Below, in pieces: positions 1-8,540 of a stretch of DNA of 64,000 nt. Positions within the stretch are counted from its first letter, which is position 1, and every line of letters begins with the position of its first letter. Position numbers and translations under genes: made by a program. The notes beneath the pieces were generated by a model that was given only the letters and a program-made list of their open reading frames with translations, did not search any database and was not told the DNA's origin. The stretch comes from an uncultured Pelagibacteraceae bacterium (GTDB taxonomy: Bacteria; Pseudomonadota; Alphaproteobacteria; Pelagibacterales; Pelagibacteraceae). Location: assembly GCA_902623495.1 (NCBI GenBank), contig CACNTW010000002.1, positions 124,001 to 188,000 on the forward strand, given 5' to 3'.

Positions 1-46
1 TAATGAAAAAAACCAAGAAAATCAGGAAAAAGAAGCAAAAAATTAA
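1..46 (+). CDS. grpE: GrpE nucleotide exchange factor, 3' end only (probable)
   Basis: Only the last 14 codons and a TAA stop (44-46) are visible. They encode a Lys/Glu/Asn-rich tail (NEKNQENQEKEAKN) in a frame open from the left edge. The identity is inferred from position directly upstream of dnaK-dnaJ, where many alphaproteobacteria carry grpE. The visible residues are not diagnostic, so another upstream gene is possible. Confidence 0.4.
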   Translation, partial: NEKNQENQEKEAKN

Positions 47-107
47 TTATTTATTATGGTTGTAGTTGTAAAATTAGCACTTATATGAGCATCAAATAGG
101 ATAAATT

Positions 108-2030
108 ATGAGTAAAGTTATAGGTATAGATTTAGGGACAACAAATTCTTGTGTAGCCGTTATGGAGGGAACACAAGCTAAAGTTTTAGAAAATGCTGAA
201 GGCGCAAGAACAACACCTTCAGTCGTGGCATTTACAGATGAAGGTGAAAAATTAATAGGGCAACCTGCAAAAAGACAGGCTGTTACAAATCCTGAAAATA
301 CAATATTTGCAGTTAAAAGATTAATTGGTAGAAATTTTGATGATCCAACTGTTAAAAAAGATGTAGAGACTGCTCCTTTTAAAATAGTTAATTCTGATAA
401 AGGCGACGCATGGATTGAAGCAAAAGGTCAAAAATATTCACCGTCACAAATTTCAGCTTTCACACTTCAAAAGATGAAGGAGACAGCAGAAAAATATTTA
501 GGTTCTGAAGTGAAACAAGCAGTTATTACCGTTCCAGCATACTTTAATGATGCTCAGAGACAAGCTACAAAAGATGCCGGTAAAATAGCTGGTTTAGAGG
601 TTTTAAGAATTATAAACGAGCCAACAGCAGCATCTTTAGCTTACGGTTTAGATAAAAAAGCTAATAAAAAAATAGCAGTTTATGATCTAGGAGGTGGAAC
701 ATTTGATGTATCAATTCTTGAGTTAGGTGATGGCGTATTCGAGGTAAAATCTACCAATGGTGATACATTTTTAGGTGGTGAGGATTTTGATAATGCTATT
801 GTAGATTATTTACTTTCAGAATTCAAAAAAGAGAATGGTATTGATTTAAAATCTGATAAATTAGCATTGCAAAGACTTAAAGAAGCAGCTGAAAAAGCTA
901 AAATAGAATTATCATCTGCAACTCAAACTGAGATAAATCTACCATTTATTACCGCTGACAAAACTGGACCAAAACATATTAACTTAAAGATGACAAGAGC
1001 AAAACTTGAGGCCTTAGTTGAAGATCTAATTTCAAGAACTATTCCACCATGCAAAACTGCATTAAAGGACGCGGGTTTATCTGCAAGCGAGGTAGATGAA
1101 ATAGTGCTTGTTGGTGGTATGACTAGAATGCCTAAAGTTATAGAAGAAGTTAAAAATTTCTTTGGGAAAGATCCTAACAAATCCGTAAATCCAGATGAAG
1201 TTGTTGCTATGGGCGCTGCAATTCAAGCAGGTGTGTTACAAGGTGATGTAAAGGATGTGTTACTTTTAGATGTAACTCCTTTATCTTTAGGAATAGAAAC
1301 ATTGGGTGGTGTATCAACAAAACTAATTGATAAAAATACAACAATACCAACAAAAAAGAGTCAAGTATTTTCGACTGCTGAAGACAATCAACCCGCTGTA
1401 TCAATCAGAGTTCTTCAGGGTGAAAGAGAGATGGCATCAGATAATAAAGTTTTAGGAAATTTTGAATTAGTTGGTATTGCTCCGGCACCAAGGGGTGTTC
1501 CACAGATTGAGGTAACATTTGATATTGATGCAAATGGTATAGTAAATGTGTCCGCCAAAGATAAAGGAACTGGCAAAGAACAAAAAATTCAAATTCAAGC
1601 ATCTGGAGGATTAAGTGATGAAGAAATTAATCAAATGGTAAAAGATGCAGAGTCTAATAAAGAGGAAGATAAGAAAAAAAGAGAAGCTGTAGATGCAAGA
1701 AACCAAGCAGATACATTAATACACTCAACTGAAAAGAATTTAAAAGAGCATGGAAGTAAGGTTTCGGACGCAGATAAAAAAGCTATTGAAGACGCATCAG
1801 CAAATCTAAGAAATGCTCTTAAAGGGACTGATGTCGAAGAGATTAAAAAGAAAACACAAGATTTAGTTCAGGCATCTATGAAATTAGGTGAAGCAATCTA
1901 TAAATCACAACAAGGTGCAAAACCTGAAGATGCTCCAAAAGACGCAAAGAAAGAAGATACGAAAGACGATAACGTTGTTGATGCAGATTTTGAAGAAGTA
2001 AAAGACGAGAACAAAGAAAAAAGCGCCTAA
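108..2030 (+). CDS. dnaK: Chaperone protein DnaK (Hsp70)
   Basis: This is the ATP-dependent Hsp70 chaperone, which binds exposed hydrophobic segments of cytoplasmic proteins and works with DnaJ and GrpE. At 640 aa it has the family's usual length. The N-terminal ATPase domain shows the phosphate-1 motif [10 protein letters not shown] (about residues 5-14), a second phosphate loop ([10 protein letters not shown], about 193) and the adenosine motif [10 protein letters not shown] (about 336). The substrate-binding domain and a charged lid follow, and the protein ends in the acidic [14 protein letters not shown] tail typical of DnaK. The start has an AGGA-type ribosome site at about 98-101. dnaJ follows after 28 bases, so the two are probably co-transcribed. 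No convincing heat-shock promoter was identified in 47-107. Confidence 0.98.
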   Translation: MSKVIGIDLGTTNSCVAVMEGTQAKVLENAEGARTTPSVVAFTDEGEKLIGQPAKRQAVTNPENTIFAVKRLIGRNFDDPTVKKDVETAPFKIVNSDKGDAWIEAKGQKYSPSQISAFTLQKMKETAEKYLGSEVKQAVITVPAYFNDAQRQATKDAGKIAGLEVLRIINEPTAASLAYGLDKKANKKIAVYDLGGGTFDVSILELGDGVFEVKSTNGDTFLGGEDFDNAIVDYLLSEFKKENGIDLKSDKLALQRLKEAAEKAKIELSSATQTEINLPFITADKTGPKHINLKMTRAKLEALVEDLISRTIPPCKTALKDAGLSASEVDEIVLVGGMTRMPKVIEEVKNFFGKDPNKSVNPDEVVAMGAAIQAGVLQGDVKDVLLLDVTPLSLGIETLGGVSTKLIDKNTTIPTKKSQVFSTAEDNQPAVSIRVLQGEREMASDNKVLGNFELVGIAPAPRGVPQIEVTFDIDANGIVNVSAKDKGTGKEQKIQIQASGGLSDEEINQMVKDAESNKEEDKKKREAVDARNQADTLIHSTEKNLKEHGSKVSDADKKAIEDASANLRNALKGTDVEEIKKKTQDLVQASMKLGEAIYKSQQGAKPEDAPKDAKKEDTKDDNVVDADFEEVKDENKEKSA

Positions 2031-2058
2031 CAAAACAACTGTTTGTCTATAACATGTT

Positions 2059-3183
2059 ATGGCAAAAAGAGATTATTATGAAGTTTTAGGTGTAAATAAA
2101 AGTGCTTCAGCAGATCAAATAAAATCAGCTTATAGAAAACTCGCAGTTAAATATCACCCAGATAAAAATAAAGGTGATAAAGGTGCTGAAGAAAAATTTA
2201 AAGAAGCATCCGAAGCTTATCATGTACTTTCCAATTCAGAGAGAAAACAAAATTATGATAATTTTGGTCATGCAGCTTTTGAAAATGGAGGTGGCGGAAG
2301 AGGTGGATTTGGAAATTTCGATTTTTCAAATCATTTCTCTGATATTTTTGAAGACTTTTTTGGAGAGGGTTTTGGTGGAAGCCGAAGATCAAGAAGGTCA
2401 AATAATAGAGGATCGGATTTAAGATATGATTTATCTATATCTTTAGAAGAAGCTTTTTCTGGAAAGAAACAAGACATAAAATTCTCTACATCTGAAAAAT
2501 GCGATACTTGTAGTGGTTCAGGTTCAAAACCTGGTCATCAAGCTGGAGCATGCTCGATGTGTGGTGGTCATGGTCAAGTAAGATCAAGCCAAGGTTTTTT
2601 TACAGTCCAACAAACATGTCCCCAATGCGCAGGTGCAGGAGAGGAAATTACTCATCCATGTCCTAATTGCAATGGACAAGGTAAAAAACAAGCTTCAAAG
2701 AGATTATCAGTTACTATTCCAAAAGGTGTAGATGATGGAACCAGAATTAGACTTTCAGGAAAAGGTGAGGCCGGTTCAAGAGGAGGTAGTAGTGGTGATT
2801 TATACTTATTCATAAATGTTCATTCTCACGACTTATTTAAAAGATCCGATGAAAACTTATTTTTTGAATGTCCAGTTTCTATTGCAGATGCAGCTCTTGG
2901 AACATCAATTGAAATTCCAACAATTGATGGTGGTAAAGCTAAAATTAAAATTCCAGCCGGAACACAAAGTGGCAAACAATTTAGACTGAGAGGTAAAGGC
3001 ATGCCTTACATGAGAGGAAGTGATTTTGGAGATCTTTATGTGCAGGTAAATACTGAAGTTCCAATATCACTGAATAAAGAACAGAAGGAATTATTAGAAA
3101 AATTTAGAGAAATTGAAAATGAAAAATCTAACCCAAGTATTAAAAAATTCTTTCAAAAGGCCAAAAGTTTTTGGAAGAATTAA
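2059..3183 (+). CDS. dnaJ: Chaperone protein DnaJ (Hsp40)
   Basis: This is the co-chaperone that delivers substrates to DnaK and stimulates its ATPase. The 374-aa protein has the complete type I architecture. The J domain carries HPD at residues 33-35. A Gly/Phe-rich linker runs from about 76 to 110. Four CxxCxGxG zinc motifs begin at Cys148, Cys165, Cys187 and Cys201, followed by the two-part C-terminal substrate domain. It lies 28 bases after dnaK on the same strand. The stop is followed at once by a convergent lipoprotein gene. Confidence 0.98.
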   Translation: MAKRDYYEVLGVNKSASADQIKSAYRKLAVKYHPDKNKGDKGAEEKFKEASEAYHVLSNSERKQNYDNFGHAAFENGGGGRGGFGNFDFSNHFSDIFEDFFGEGFGGSRRSRRSNNRGSDLRYDLSISLEEAFSGKKQDIKFSTSEKCDTCSGSGSKPGHQAGACSMCGGHGQVRSSQGFFTVQQTCPQCAGAGEEITHPCPNCNGQGKKQASKRLSVTIPKGVDDGTRIRLSGKGEAGSRGGSSGDLYLFINVHSHDLFKRSDENLFFECPVSIADAALGTSIEIPTIDGGKAKIKIPAGTQSGKQFRLRGKGMPYMRGSDFGDLYVQVNTEVPISLNKEQKELLEKFREIENEKSNPSIKKFFQKAKSFWKN

Positions 3184-3197
3184 TAAAAATTTTCAAA

Positions 3198-3704
3198 CTA
3201 ATTAAGAATAACTTCTAAAGTTTCATTATCTTTTGGTTTGACTTTAAGCATTAAATAACCTCCCTCAACAACCGAGACTTCCCAAGTAACTTTAGTAGTT
3301 ATAAAATATTCCTTATCGGCTTTAATATTATTAAATTTAAAATTTCCTTGAGCGTCACAAATAGATTTCTTTGCTAGAGTATAATATTCTTGAGGAGTTG
3401 AAGGCTCAAAAACTATATTACTTAAGTAGTACCCCAAGTAACCTTTTTCTGTTGATTTATAAATTGCATTCATTCTTTCAGAGGAATAGCTATTTACAGG
3501 TGTTAGGTAGACCTCTTGACCTGCACATGTAACTACTGTTCCTCCTTTCTGATTTAAAAAAGCTTGTCCAATTATGTTGGCATTACCTCTCTCTTTTATC
3601 CATTTGGCTTCATCTGCATTAAATTTAGTTTTAAGTGTGTATGTGGAAGGCGCAAAACATGCGTGCAAAAATAAAAAGATAATTACAATAAATAACTTTT
3701 TCAT
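3198..3704 (-). CDS. Hypothetical lipoprotein
   Basis: This 168-aa protein has a short basic N-terminus, a hydrophobic stretch and a lipobox-like LHAC at about residues 13-16, so it is probably an exported lipoprotein with the acylated Cys at 16. The mature part contains a mention-worthy sequence, GQAFLNQKGGTVVTCAGQEV, and a later segment (about 115-140) that resembles a carboxypeptidase-regulatory-like beta-sandwich turn. That likeness is weak and no function can be assigned. It is convergent with dnaJ and divergent from dapB, whose start is only 26 bases away, so the two promoters must be compact or overlap the genes. Confidence 0.75.
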   Translation of the reverse strand: MKKLFIVIIFLFLHACFAPSTYTLKTKFNADEAKWIKERGNANIIGQAFLNQKGGTVVTCAGQEVYLTPVNSYSSERMNAIYKSTEKGYLGYYLSNIVFEPSTPQEYYTLAKKSICDAQGNFKFNNIKADKEYFITTKVTWEVSVVEGGYLMLKVKPKDNETLEVILN

Positions 3705-3730
3705 GTTAGTCTTGAGTGTTCAAATATTAT

Positions 3731-4507
3731 ATGAAAAAAATAAATTTAGCAATTACCGGATGCATGGGAAGAATGGGTCAACAGCTTATTAAATCCACTA
3801 AAAAAGATAAATATACTAGGTTAGTTGCTCTAACAGAAAATAGATTAATTAATAAAAAGATAGGTGGAATTAAACCTGAATTAAATACTGAAAAAGCCCT
3901 AAGTAAAGCTAATGTGATAATAGATTTCACTATACCAAAATGTACATTCGAGGTTTTAAGAATAGCTACAAAACTTAAAAAAAAGGTGGTTATTGGTACA
4001 ACCGGTTTTACAAAAAAAGAAGAGGATTTAATAAAGAAGTTTTCTAAAAAAATTCCAATTTTAAAAGCTGGAAATATGAGTCTCGGTATTAATTTACTAA
4101 TGTATCTTACAGAAATTACATCAGCATCACTGGGAAGCAATTATTTAAGTAAAATTTTTGAAGTACATCATAGACATAAAAAAGATCACCCATCTGGAAC
4201 AGCTTTAATGCTCGGAAAAGGGATAGCTACAGGAAAAAATAAAGACTTTTATAAAATGATGGGAAAAAAATATTTAAACAAAAAAAATTTTCCTTATGGA
4301 AAAAAAATTAATTTCAATTCAATAAGAAAAAGTGAGATTATTGGTGAGCATGAAGTTTCTTTTTCAAGTGGAAAAGAAATAATTACTCTTAACCATGAGG
4401 CTTTTGATAGAGCTTTATATTCTGAAGGAGCAATAACTGCTGCTAAATGGTTAATTAATAAAAAGCCAGGTCTTTATTCAATGAGAAATCTTCTGAATTT
4501 CAAATAA
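3731..4507 (+). CDS. dapB: 4-hydroxy-tetrahydrodipicolinate reductase DapB
   Basis: DapB performs the NAD(P)H-dependent reduction in the diaminopimelate/lysine pathway, feeding peptidoglycan and lysine synthesis. Taken from the internal ATG at 3731, the protein is 258 aa and opens directly with the Rossmann motif GCMGRMG (residues 10-16). An upstream in-frame ATG at 3716 would add five residues not expected for the family. The catalytic region is visible as EVHHRHKKDHPSGTA (134-148), with the paired His and Lys140. The stop codon overlaps the ATG of nth by one base, which indicates translational coupling. Confidence 0.95.
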   Translation: MKKINLAITGCMGRMGQQLIKSTKKDKYTRLVALTENRLINKKIGGIKPELNTEKALSKANVIIDFTIPKCTFEVLRIATKLKKKVVIGTTGFTKKEEDLIKKFSKKIPILKAGNMSLGINLLMYLTEITSASLGSNYLSKIFEVHHRHKKDHPSGTALMLGKGIATGKNKDFYKMMGKKYLNKKNFPYGKKINFNSIRKSEIIGEHEVSFSSGKEIITLNHEAFDRALYSEGAITAAKWLINKKPGLYSMRNLLNFK

Positions 4508-5160
4508 TGAATGAAGTTCAGAGAGCCAAAATAGTTTTAAAAATACTTAATAAAACTTATCCTACAACACCCATACCATTAAAACATAAAAATATATTCA
4601 CACTTTTAATTTCTGTTCTACTTTCAGCACAATGTACTGATGTAAATGTTAATAATGTTACAAGAAATATTTATCCAAAGTACAACAGACCTGAGCATTT
4701 TGTTAAACTTGGAAGAAAGAAAATTGAACAATTAATTAGAAGTATAGGAATTTTTAGAATTAAAGCTAAGAGTATTTATAATCTATCAAATACTTTAATT
4801 AAAAAATATAATGGCAGAGTTCCAAAGACATTTGAGGAGCTAGAGGAACTGCCTGGAGTTGGGCACAAAACAGCCAGTGTAGTTATGTCTCAAGGATTTG
4901 GCTACCCGGCATTTCCAATTGATACACACATACATAGACTTGCACAAAGGTGGGGATTGACCGATGGAAAAAATGTAACTCAAACTGAAAAAGACTTAAA
5001 GAGATTATTTCCAAAAAAAAATTGGAACAAATTACATCTTCAAATAATTTATTATGGAAGAGAGTATTGCAAAGCAAGAGAATGCTACGGTATTTCTTGT
5101 AAAATTTGTACTTCTTGTTATCCTAAAAGAAAAAAACCAATTAAAACAAAGAAAGCATAA
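4507..5160 (+). CDS. nth: Endonuclease III (DNA glycosylase/AP lyase)
   Basis: This base-excision repair enzyme removes oxidised pyrimidines and cuts at the abasic site. The 217-aa protein has the helix-hairpin-helix motif LPGVGHKTA (115-123), with the catalytic Lys121, and the catalytic Asp139 in PIDTHIHR. The C-terminal iron-sulfur region is unusual. Cysteines lie at 188, 193, 198, 201 and 204, a compressed spacing that differs from the classical C-x6-C-x2-C-x5-C. The start overlaps the dapB stop and the PfkB gene follows after one base, so all are likely one operon. Confidence 0.93.
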   Translation: MNEVQRAKIVLKILNKTYPTTPIPLKHKNIFTLLISVLLSAQCTDVNVNNVTRNIYPKYNRPEHFVKLGRKKIEQLIRSIGIFRIKAKSIYNLSNTLIKKYNGRVPKTFEELEELPGVGHKTASVVMSQGFGYPAFPIDTHIHRLAQRWGLTDGKNVTQTEKDLKRLFPKKNWNKLHLQIIYYGREYCKARECYGISCKICTSCYPKRKKPIKTKKA

Positions 5161-5161
5161 A

Positions 5162-6091
5162 ATGAAAATTTTAGGTATAGGTAATGCAATTGTTGATGTA
5201 ATTTGTAAAGTTGATGATAACTTTATTAAAAAAAATAATTTAACTAAAGGCACCATGAAATTGATTTTTGATGCAAATGAATTTCAATTAATGCTATCAA
5301 ATTTAAAAATTGAAAAAACCATATCTGGTGGTTCAGTAGCAAACTCTATCGTAGGATTATCTCAAATGGGAAATGATGTTGGATTTATTGGAAAAGTAAG
5401 TGATGACAAATTGGGAGGCAAATACGAGGATGGTTTAAAATCAGAAAATGTTAAATATTATTACAAAAAAAAGAGAGAAGAATTACCAACTGGAACATGT
5501 TTGATTCTCGTTACTCCTGACTCAGAAAGAACAATGTGCACATTTCTAGGTACAGCGGGAAAAATTAATGAAAACGATGTTGATGCAAATGTTGTTAAGA
5601 AGTCTGAAATGATATTTTTAGAGGGTTATTTATGGGATGAGGGTGAACCTAAAAAAGCATTTGAAAAAGCGATTAATAATGCAAAAAAAGTTGCAATGTC
5701 TTTATCAGATCAATTTTGTGTGGATAGACACAAACCTCATTTTTTAGATTTAGTAAAAAATAAATTGGATATCACCTTTGCAAATGAACAAGAAATAATG
5801 TCATTGATTGATGCTAAAGATTTTAAAGAAGTTATTAACTTTGGAAAAAGTTTAGAAAAACTTATAATAATTACTAGAGGAGATAAAGGAGCAATTTCTA
5901 TATTAGGTGAAGAAGTAGAGGAGAACGGTGTTGAAAAAAACCTAAGCATTAAGGATCTTACAGGTGCTGGAGATTTATTTGCTTCGGGGTTTTTACATGG
6001 AATATTAAATAATTTAAGTAATTCAGAAAGTTTGGAAAAAGGAAAAGAGATGTCATCAAAAGTTATTCAACAAATCGGGGCAAGACTTTAA
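5162..6091 (+). CDS. PfkB-family carbohydrate/nucleoside kinase (adenosine kinase-like)
   Basis: This is an ATP-dependent kinase of the ribokinase/PfkB family, 309 aa from the ATG at 5162. That start gives the typical opening MKILGIGNAIVDV and lies one base after the nth stop. The open frame extends upstream inside nth, but that extension is not family-like. Seen in order are a substrate-side SGGSVAN motif (about 55-61) and the C-terminal signature with GAGD (about 268-271), which holds the catalytic Asp and anion hole. Fructokinase, ribokinase and adenosine kinase cannot be separated from sequence alone; alphaproteobacterial relatives are usually annotated as adenosine kinase. Confidence 0.9.
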   Translation: MKILGIGNAIVDVICKVDDNFIKKNNLTKGTMKLIFDANEFQLMLSNLKIEKTISGGSVANSIVGLSQMGNDVGFIGKVSDDKLGGKYEDGLKSENVKYYYKKKREELPTGTCLILVTPDSERTMCTFLGTAGKINENDVDANVVKKSEMIFLEGYLWDEGEPKKAFEKAINNAKKVAMSLSDQFCVDRHKPHFLDLVKNKLDITFANEQEIMSLIDAKDFKEVINFGKSLEKLIIITRGDKGAISILGEEVEENGVEKNLSIKDLTGAGDLFASGFLHGILNNLSNSESLEKGKEMSSKVIQQIGARL

Positions 6092-6094
6092 TTA

Positions 6095-6703
6095 ATGAGT
6101 GACTCAAAAAAAGTACACAAATATTTTGCACAGCCAATTTTTCAATATCAGTTAGAAAGTTATGAAAGACATAATCAAGATTTAAAAAAATATATTTATA
6201 ATGCTTACAATGAGGATCCAAATGGTCTATCAAGATCTAACCAAGGAGGTTGGCATTCAAAACCTTTCAATTTAAAAGATAAAAGTTCAGCGCCCTTTAT
6301 ATTTTTTCAATCAATTCAGAAGTATGTTGCTGATGTATTTAAAGAGTACGGTTGGTTATATGTTCCGGGTAAAGTTAATTTGACTGAAATGTGGGCAATA
6401 ATTAATAAAAAAAATAACTTTAATATTGAACATACACATCCAAACAATTATCTCAGCGCCGCTTATTACGTTAACGCACCAGAAAATTGTGGATCATTTA
6501 TAGTTACCAACCCGAATTCTGTATCAAGAGAAAGGATCACTGCGAGTGAAAGAAAAACAGAATTCAACCAAAATATAGCTCAAATTAAGCCAAAGGAGGG
6601 AGATTTATTACTTTTTCCAGCTTATCTTCCACATTCAGTTGGTATGAATTTATCAGATGAAGATAGAATAGTAATAAGCTTTAATGTTGATATTTTAAAG
6701 TAA
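6095..6703 (+). CDS. Putative 2-oxoglutarate/Fe(II)-dependent oxygenase (TIGR02466-like), copy 1
   Basis: This 202-aa protein resembles the 2OG-FeII_Oxy_5 / TIGR02466 family. The supporting block is EHTHPNNYLSAAYYV (about 112-126), with His113 and His115. A distal LPHSVG with His180 and a following DRIVISFN with Arg191 are expected metal and 2-oxoglutarate ligands. The substrate is unknown. It starts three bases after the PfkB stop, so it is probably the operon's last gene. A clear paralogue lies at 6850-7464. No signal peptide is seen, so it is probably cytoplasmic. The ligand assignments are inferred from the family pattern. Confidence 0.8.
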   Translation: MSDSKKVHKYFAQPIFQYQLESYERHNQDLKKYIYNAYNEDPNGLSRSNQGGWHSKPFNLKDKSSAPFIFFQSIQKYVADVFKEYGWLYVPGKVNLTEMWAIINKKNNFNIEHTHPNNYLSAAYYVNAPENCGSFIVTNPNSVSRERITASERKTEFNQNIAQIKPKEGDLLLFPAYLPHSVGMNLSDEDRIVISFNVDILK

Positions 6704-6823
6704 TCAAACCTTTTTTCTTTTAAAGCTTCCTTTCCCTTTCTTGGGTTTTATGATTTTCTGTTTATACTTTCTTGTAAAGAGATCTTTAGCGATTAAATTT
6801 TTTTTATTTAATTTTTTTGGCAT
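6704..6823 (-). CDS. ArfA-like alternative ribosome-rescue factor (39 aa minigene)
   Basis: A complete small ORF with its ATG at 6823-6821 and TGA stop at 6706-6704, encoding 39 aa with very high Lys content. The centre and C-terminus (KDLFTRKYKQKIIKPKKGKG, then SFKRKK) resemble the conserved part of ArfA, where a DPLFR-type segment is followed by KGKGSY and a basic tail. ArfA binds ribosomes stalled on non-stop mRNA and recruits RF2. It is much shorter than E. coli ArfA (72 aa, active when truncated to about 55). Its stop abuts the stop of the convergent oxygenase, and its start is 26 bases from the next oxygenase. A basic ribosomal-type peptide is the alternative. Confidence 0.6.
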   Translation of the reverse strand: MPKKLNKKNLIAKDLFTRKYKQKIIKPKKGKGSFKRKKV

Positions 6824-6849
6824 TTAAATTAAATTAATATATTTTATAT

Positions 6850-7464
6850 ATGATACAAAATAGACAAATTCTTAAATTTTTTCCCCAACCTGTCTTTAAA
6901 TATCAATATAAAAACTTTCAAAAAATTAACAAGGATTTAACAAAATATATCTATGATTTGAGAGATGCTGATAAAGATGGTCTAGAGAGATCAAATGTCC
7001 ATGGATGGCATTCTAAGAATTTTAACTTAAAAAATTCAGACTCTATACAAAATAAATTCTTAATATCATTAAAAGAATATATATTTGATGTTTTTGAAAA
7101 TTATGGGTGGAATATAAATCCAAAACAAATAGTTTGCACAGAAATGTGGGCAATAATTAACTCAAAAAACAGTTTTAATGTTACTCATACTCACCCAAAT
7201 TCTTATTTGAGCGCTGCTTACTACGTAAAAACACCAGAAAATTGTGGAAAATTTTTAATAGAAAACCCAAATACAGTCAGCAGTCACAGCTTCCCTAAAA
7301 TCGCAAAAAAAAATGATTTAAATTCTAATACAAGAGGTTTGGATATAAAAGAAGGTGATTTATTATTCTTTCCAAGTTACTTACCGCATAGAGTAGGTAA
7401 AAATGAGTCTGATGAAGATAGGATAGTTATAAGTTTTAATATTAATGTTAATCATTTTGTTTAA
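6850..7464 (+). CDS. Putative 2-oxoglutarate/Fe(II)-dependent oxygenase (TIGR02466-like), copy 2
   Basis: This 204-aa protein is a close paralogue of the gene at 6095. The two align end to end, sharing EMWAIIN, the HTHPN block, SAAYYV, PENCG and the C-terminal LPH plus EDRIVISFN motif. Both copies keep the putative metal-binding His residues, so both are probably active. The leader is only 26 bases and entirely A+T, shared with the divergent ArfA-like gene. Substrate is unknown. The duplication suggests either dosage or two related substrates. Confidence 0.8.
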   Translation: MIQNRQILKFFPQPVFKYQYKNFQKINKDLTKYIYDLRDADKDGLERSNVHGWHSKNFNLKNSDSIQNKFLISLKEYIFDVFENYGWNINPKQIVCTEMWAIINSKNSFNVTHTHPNSYLSAAYYVKTPENCGKFLIENPNTVSSHSFPKIAKKNDLNSNTRGLDIKEGDLLFFPSYLPHRVGKNESDEDRIVISFNINVNHFV

Positions 7465-7483
7465 TAAATTACTTATCAGATAA

Positions 7484-8035
7484 CTAGATATAATATCCGC
7501 TCTTTTTACTTTTTATAAAATTATTATCATTAAACATAGTTAAAATTTTTTTTCTAAGTCTATAAATGTGGGTTTCTACTGTATGAGTATCTAGCTTGGA
7601 CTTGTGACCCCAAACATTTTTTTGTAACAGTTGTACTGTAACAGCGTCATTTGAATTATTAAGAAAATCAATTATTTTTGCTTCTTTTTCTGTGAGCGTA
7701 AGAATTTTTTTTTCATGGATTATTTTTCTTGTATTAAAATTAACTAAATATTTTCCTAATTTTATGTTTTTTTTAAACTCTATTTTTTTTTTTAGAAATT
7801 TCAAATTAATAACATCTAATAACTTATCTAATTCAATTGGTAAATTTTTAAGCTCTATTTGATCTTCAATTGATAAAAAATTTCTTGATATAACTAAATC
7901 AAATTTGGTAAATTTTTTTTTGTTAATTGAATGGATGCTTAAATTTTCAAGTTCAAAGTTATGGATATGCTTTAATTCAAACAAGATTTCATATAAGATT
8001 GGGAAATTGATAATATGTAGTTTTTGTTTGTCCAT
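7484..8035 (-). CDS. OmpR/PhoB-type winged-helix transcriptional regulator with degenerate N-terminal domain
   Basis: This 183-aa protein has a clear C-terminal winged helix: TLTEKEAKIIDFL (about 117-129), the recognition-helix region THTVETHIYRLRKKI, and a terminal KSGYYI hairpin. This is the Trans_reg_C fold of OmpR-family regulators. The N-terminal 80-100 residues have the size of a receiver domain, but the usual acidic pocket and phospho-accepting Asp are not evident, so it may be phosphorylation-independent. No histidine kinase is adjacent. It is divergent from the YkuD gene with 10 bases between starts. The target is unknown. Confidence 0.75.
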   Translation of the reverse strand: MDKQKLHIINFPILYEILFELKHIHNFELENLSIHSINKKKFTKFDLVISRNFLSIEDQIELKNLPIELDKLLDVINLKFLKKKIEFKKNIKLGKYLVNFNTRKIIHEKKILTLTEKEAKIIDFLNNSNDAVTVQLLQKNVWGHKSKLDTHTVETHIYRLRKKILTMFNDNNFIKSKKSGYYI

Positions 8036-8045
8036 GCTTTAGATT

Positions 8046-8540
8046 ATGACAATTATTTTAAAAAATAAACATACTCTTTTATTTAAGGAATTCTGCTTCA
8101 AATGTTGTGTAGGTTTAGAGGGTATAACTGCAAAAAAGATTGAGGGAGATAAGAAAACACCTAAAGGGCTTTTTCAGCTTGGTAACTTGTATTATAGAAA
8201 TGACAGAAACCCAAAACCTTTGACTAGATTGAAATGCATAATTATAAAAAAAAATATGTTCTGGTGTGATGATGTTAAGAATAAGAAAAAATACAATAAG
8301 CTAATAAAGAAAAACAAAAATACAAGCGCTGAGAGATTATTTAGATACGATTATAAGTATGATTATTTTATTCCGATAAAATATAACTGGAATAAACCAA
8401 AAGTTCCTCTAGGAAGTGCGATATTTATTCATTTAACTAAAAACTATAAACCAACCGCCGGATGCATTGGTTTATCAGAAAAAGATTTTCTTATTTTGGC
8501 TAAATTAATAACCAAGAAAACTAAAATAAAAATTATTTAA
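8046..8540 (+). CDS. YkuD-family L,D-transpeptidase-like protein
   Basis: This 164-aa protein carries the YkuD catalytic pattern: IFIHL with His129, then PTAGCIGL with the nucleophile Cys140. The upstream KKTPKGLFQLG segment (about 36-46) is also typical. Family members make 3-3 or lipoprotein crosslinks to peptidoglycan in the periplasm. Here no signal peptide is recognisable, so export or a cytoplasmic role is unresolved. It diverges from the winged-helix regulator and overlaps the convergent YggS gene by four bases. Confidence 0.85.
   Translation: MTIILKNKHTLLFKEFCFKCCVGLEGITAKKIEGDKKTPKGLFQLGNLYYRNDRNPKPLTRLKCIIIKKNMFWCDDVKNKKKYNKLIKKNKNTSAERLFRYDYKYDYFIPIKYNWNKPKVPLGSAIFIHLTKNYKPTAGCIGLSEKDFLILAKLITKKTKIKII

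Noticed and set aside
60..86. dnaK promoter TTGTAG-N15-TTATAT
   Set aside because: Short spacing and weak hexamers; indistinguishable from chance in A+T-rich DNA, and no heat-shock-type consensus seen.
923..1602. Minus-strand open frames within dnaK
   Set aside because: They are shadows of a strongly conserved gene, with no ribosome sites and no recognisable motifs.
5054..5161. Upstream extension of the PfkB kinase into nth
   Set aside because: The extra 36 residues are the shifted reading of the nth 3' end and are not kinase-like; the ATG at 5162 gives the typical N-terminus.
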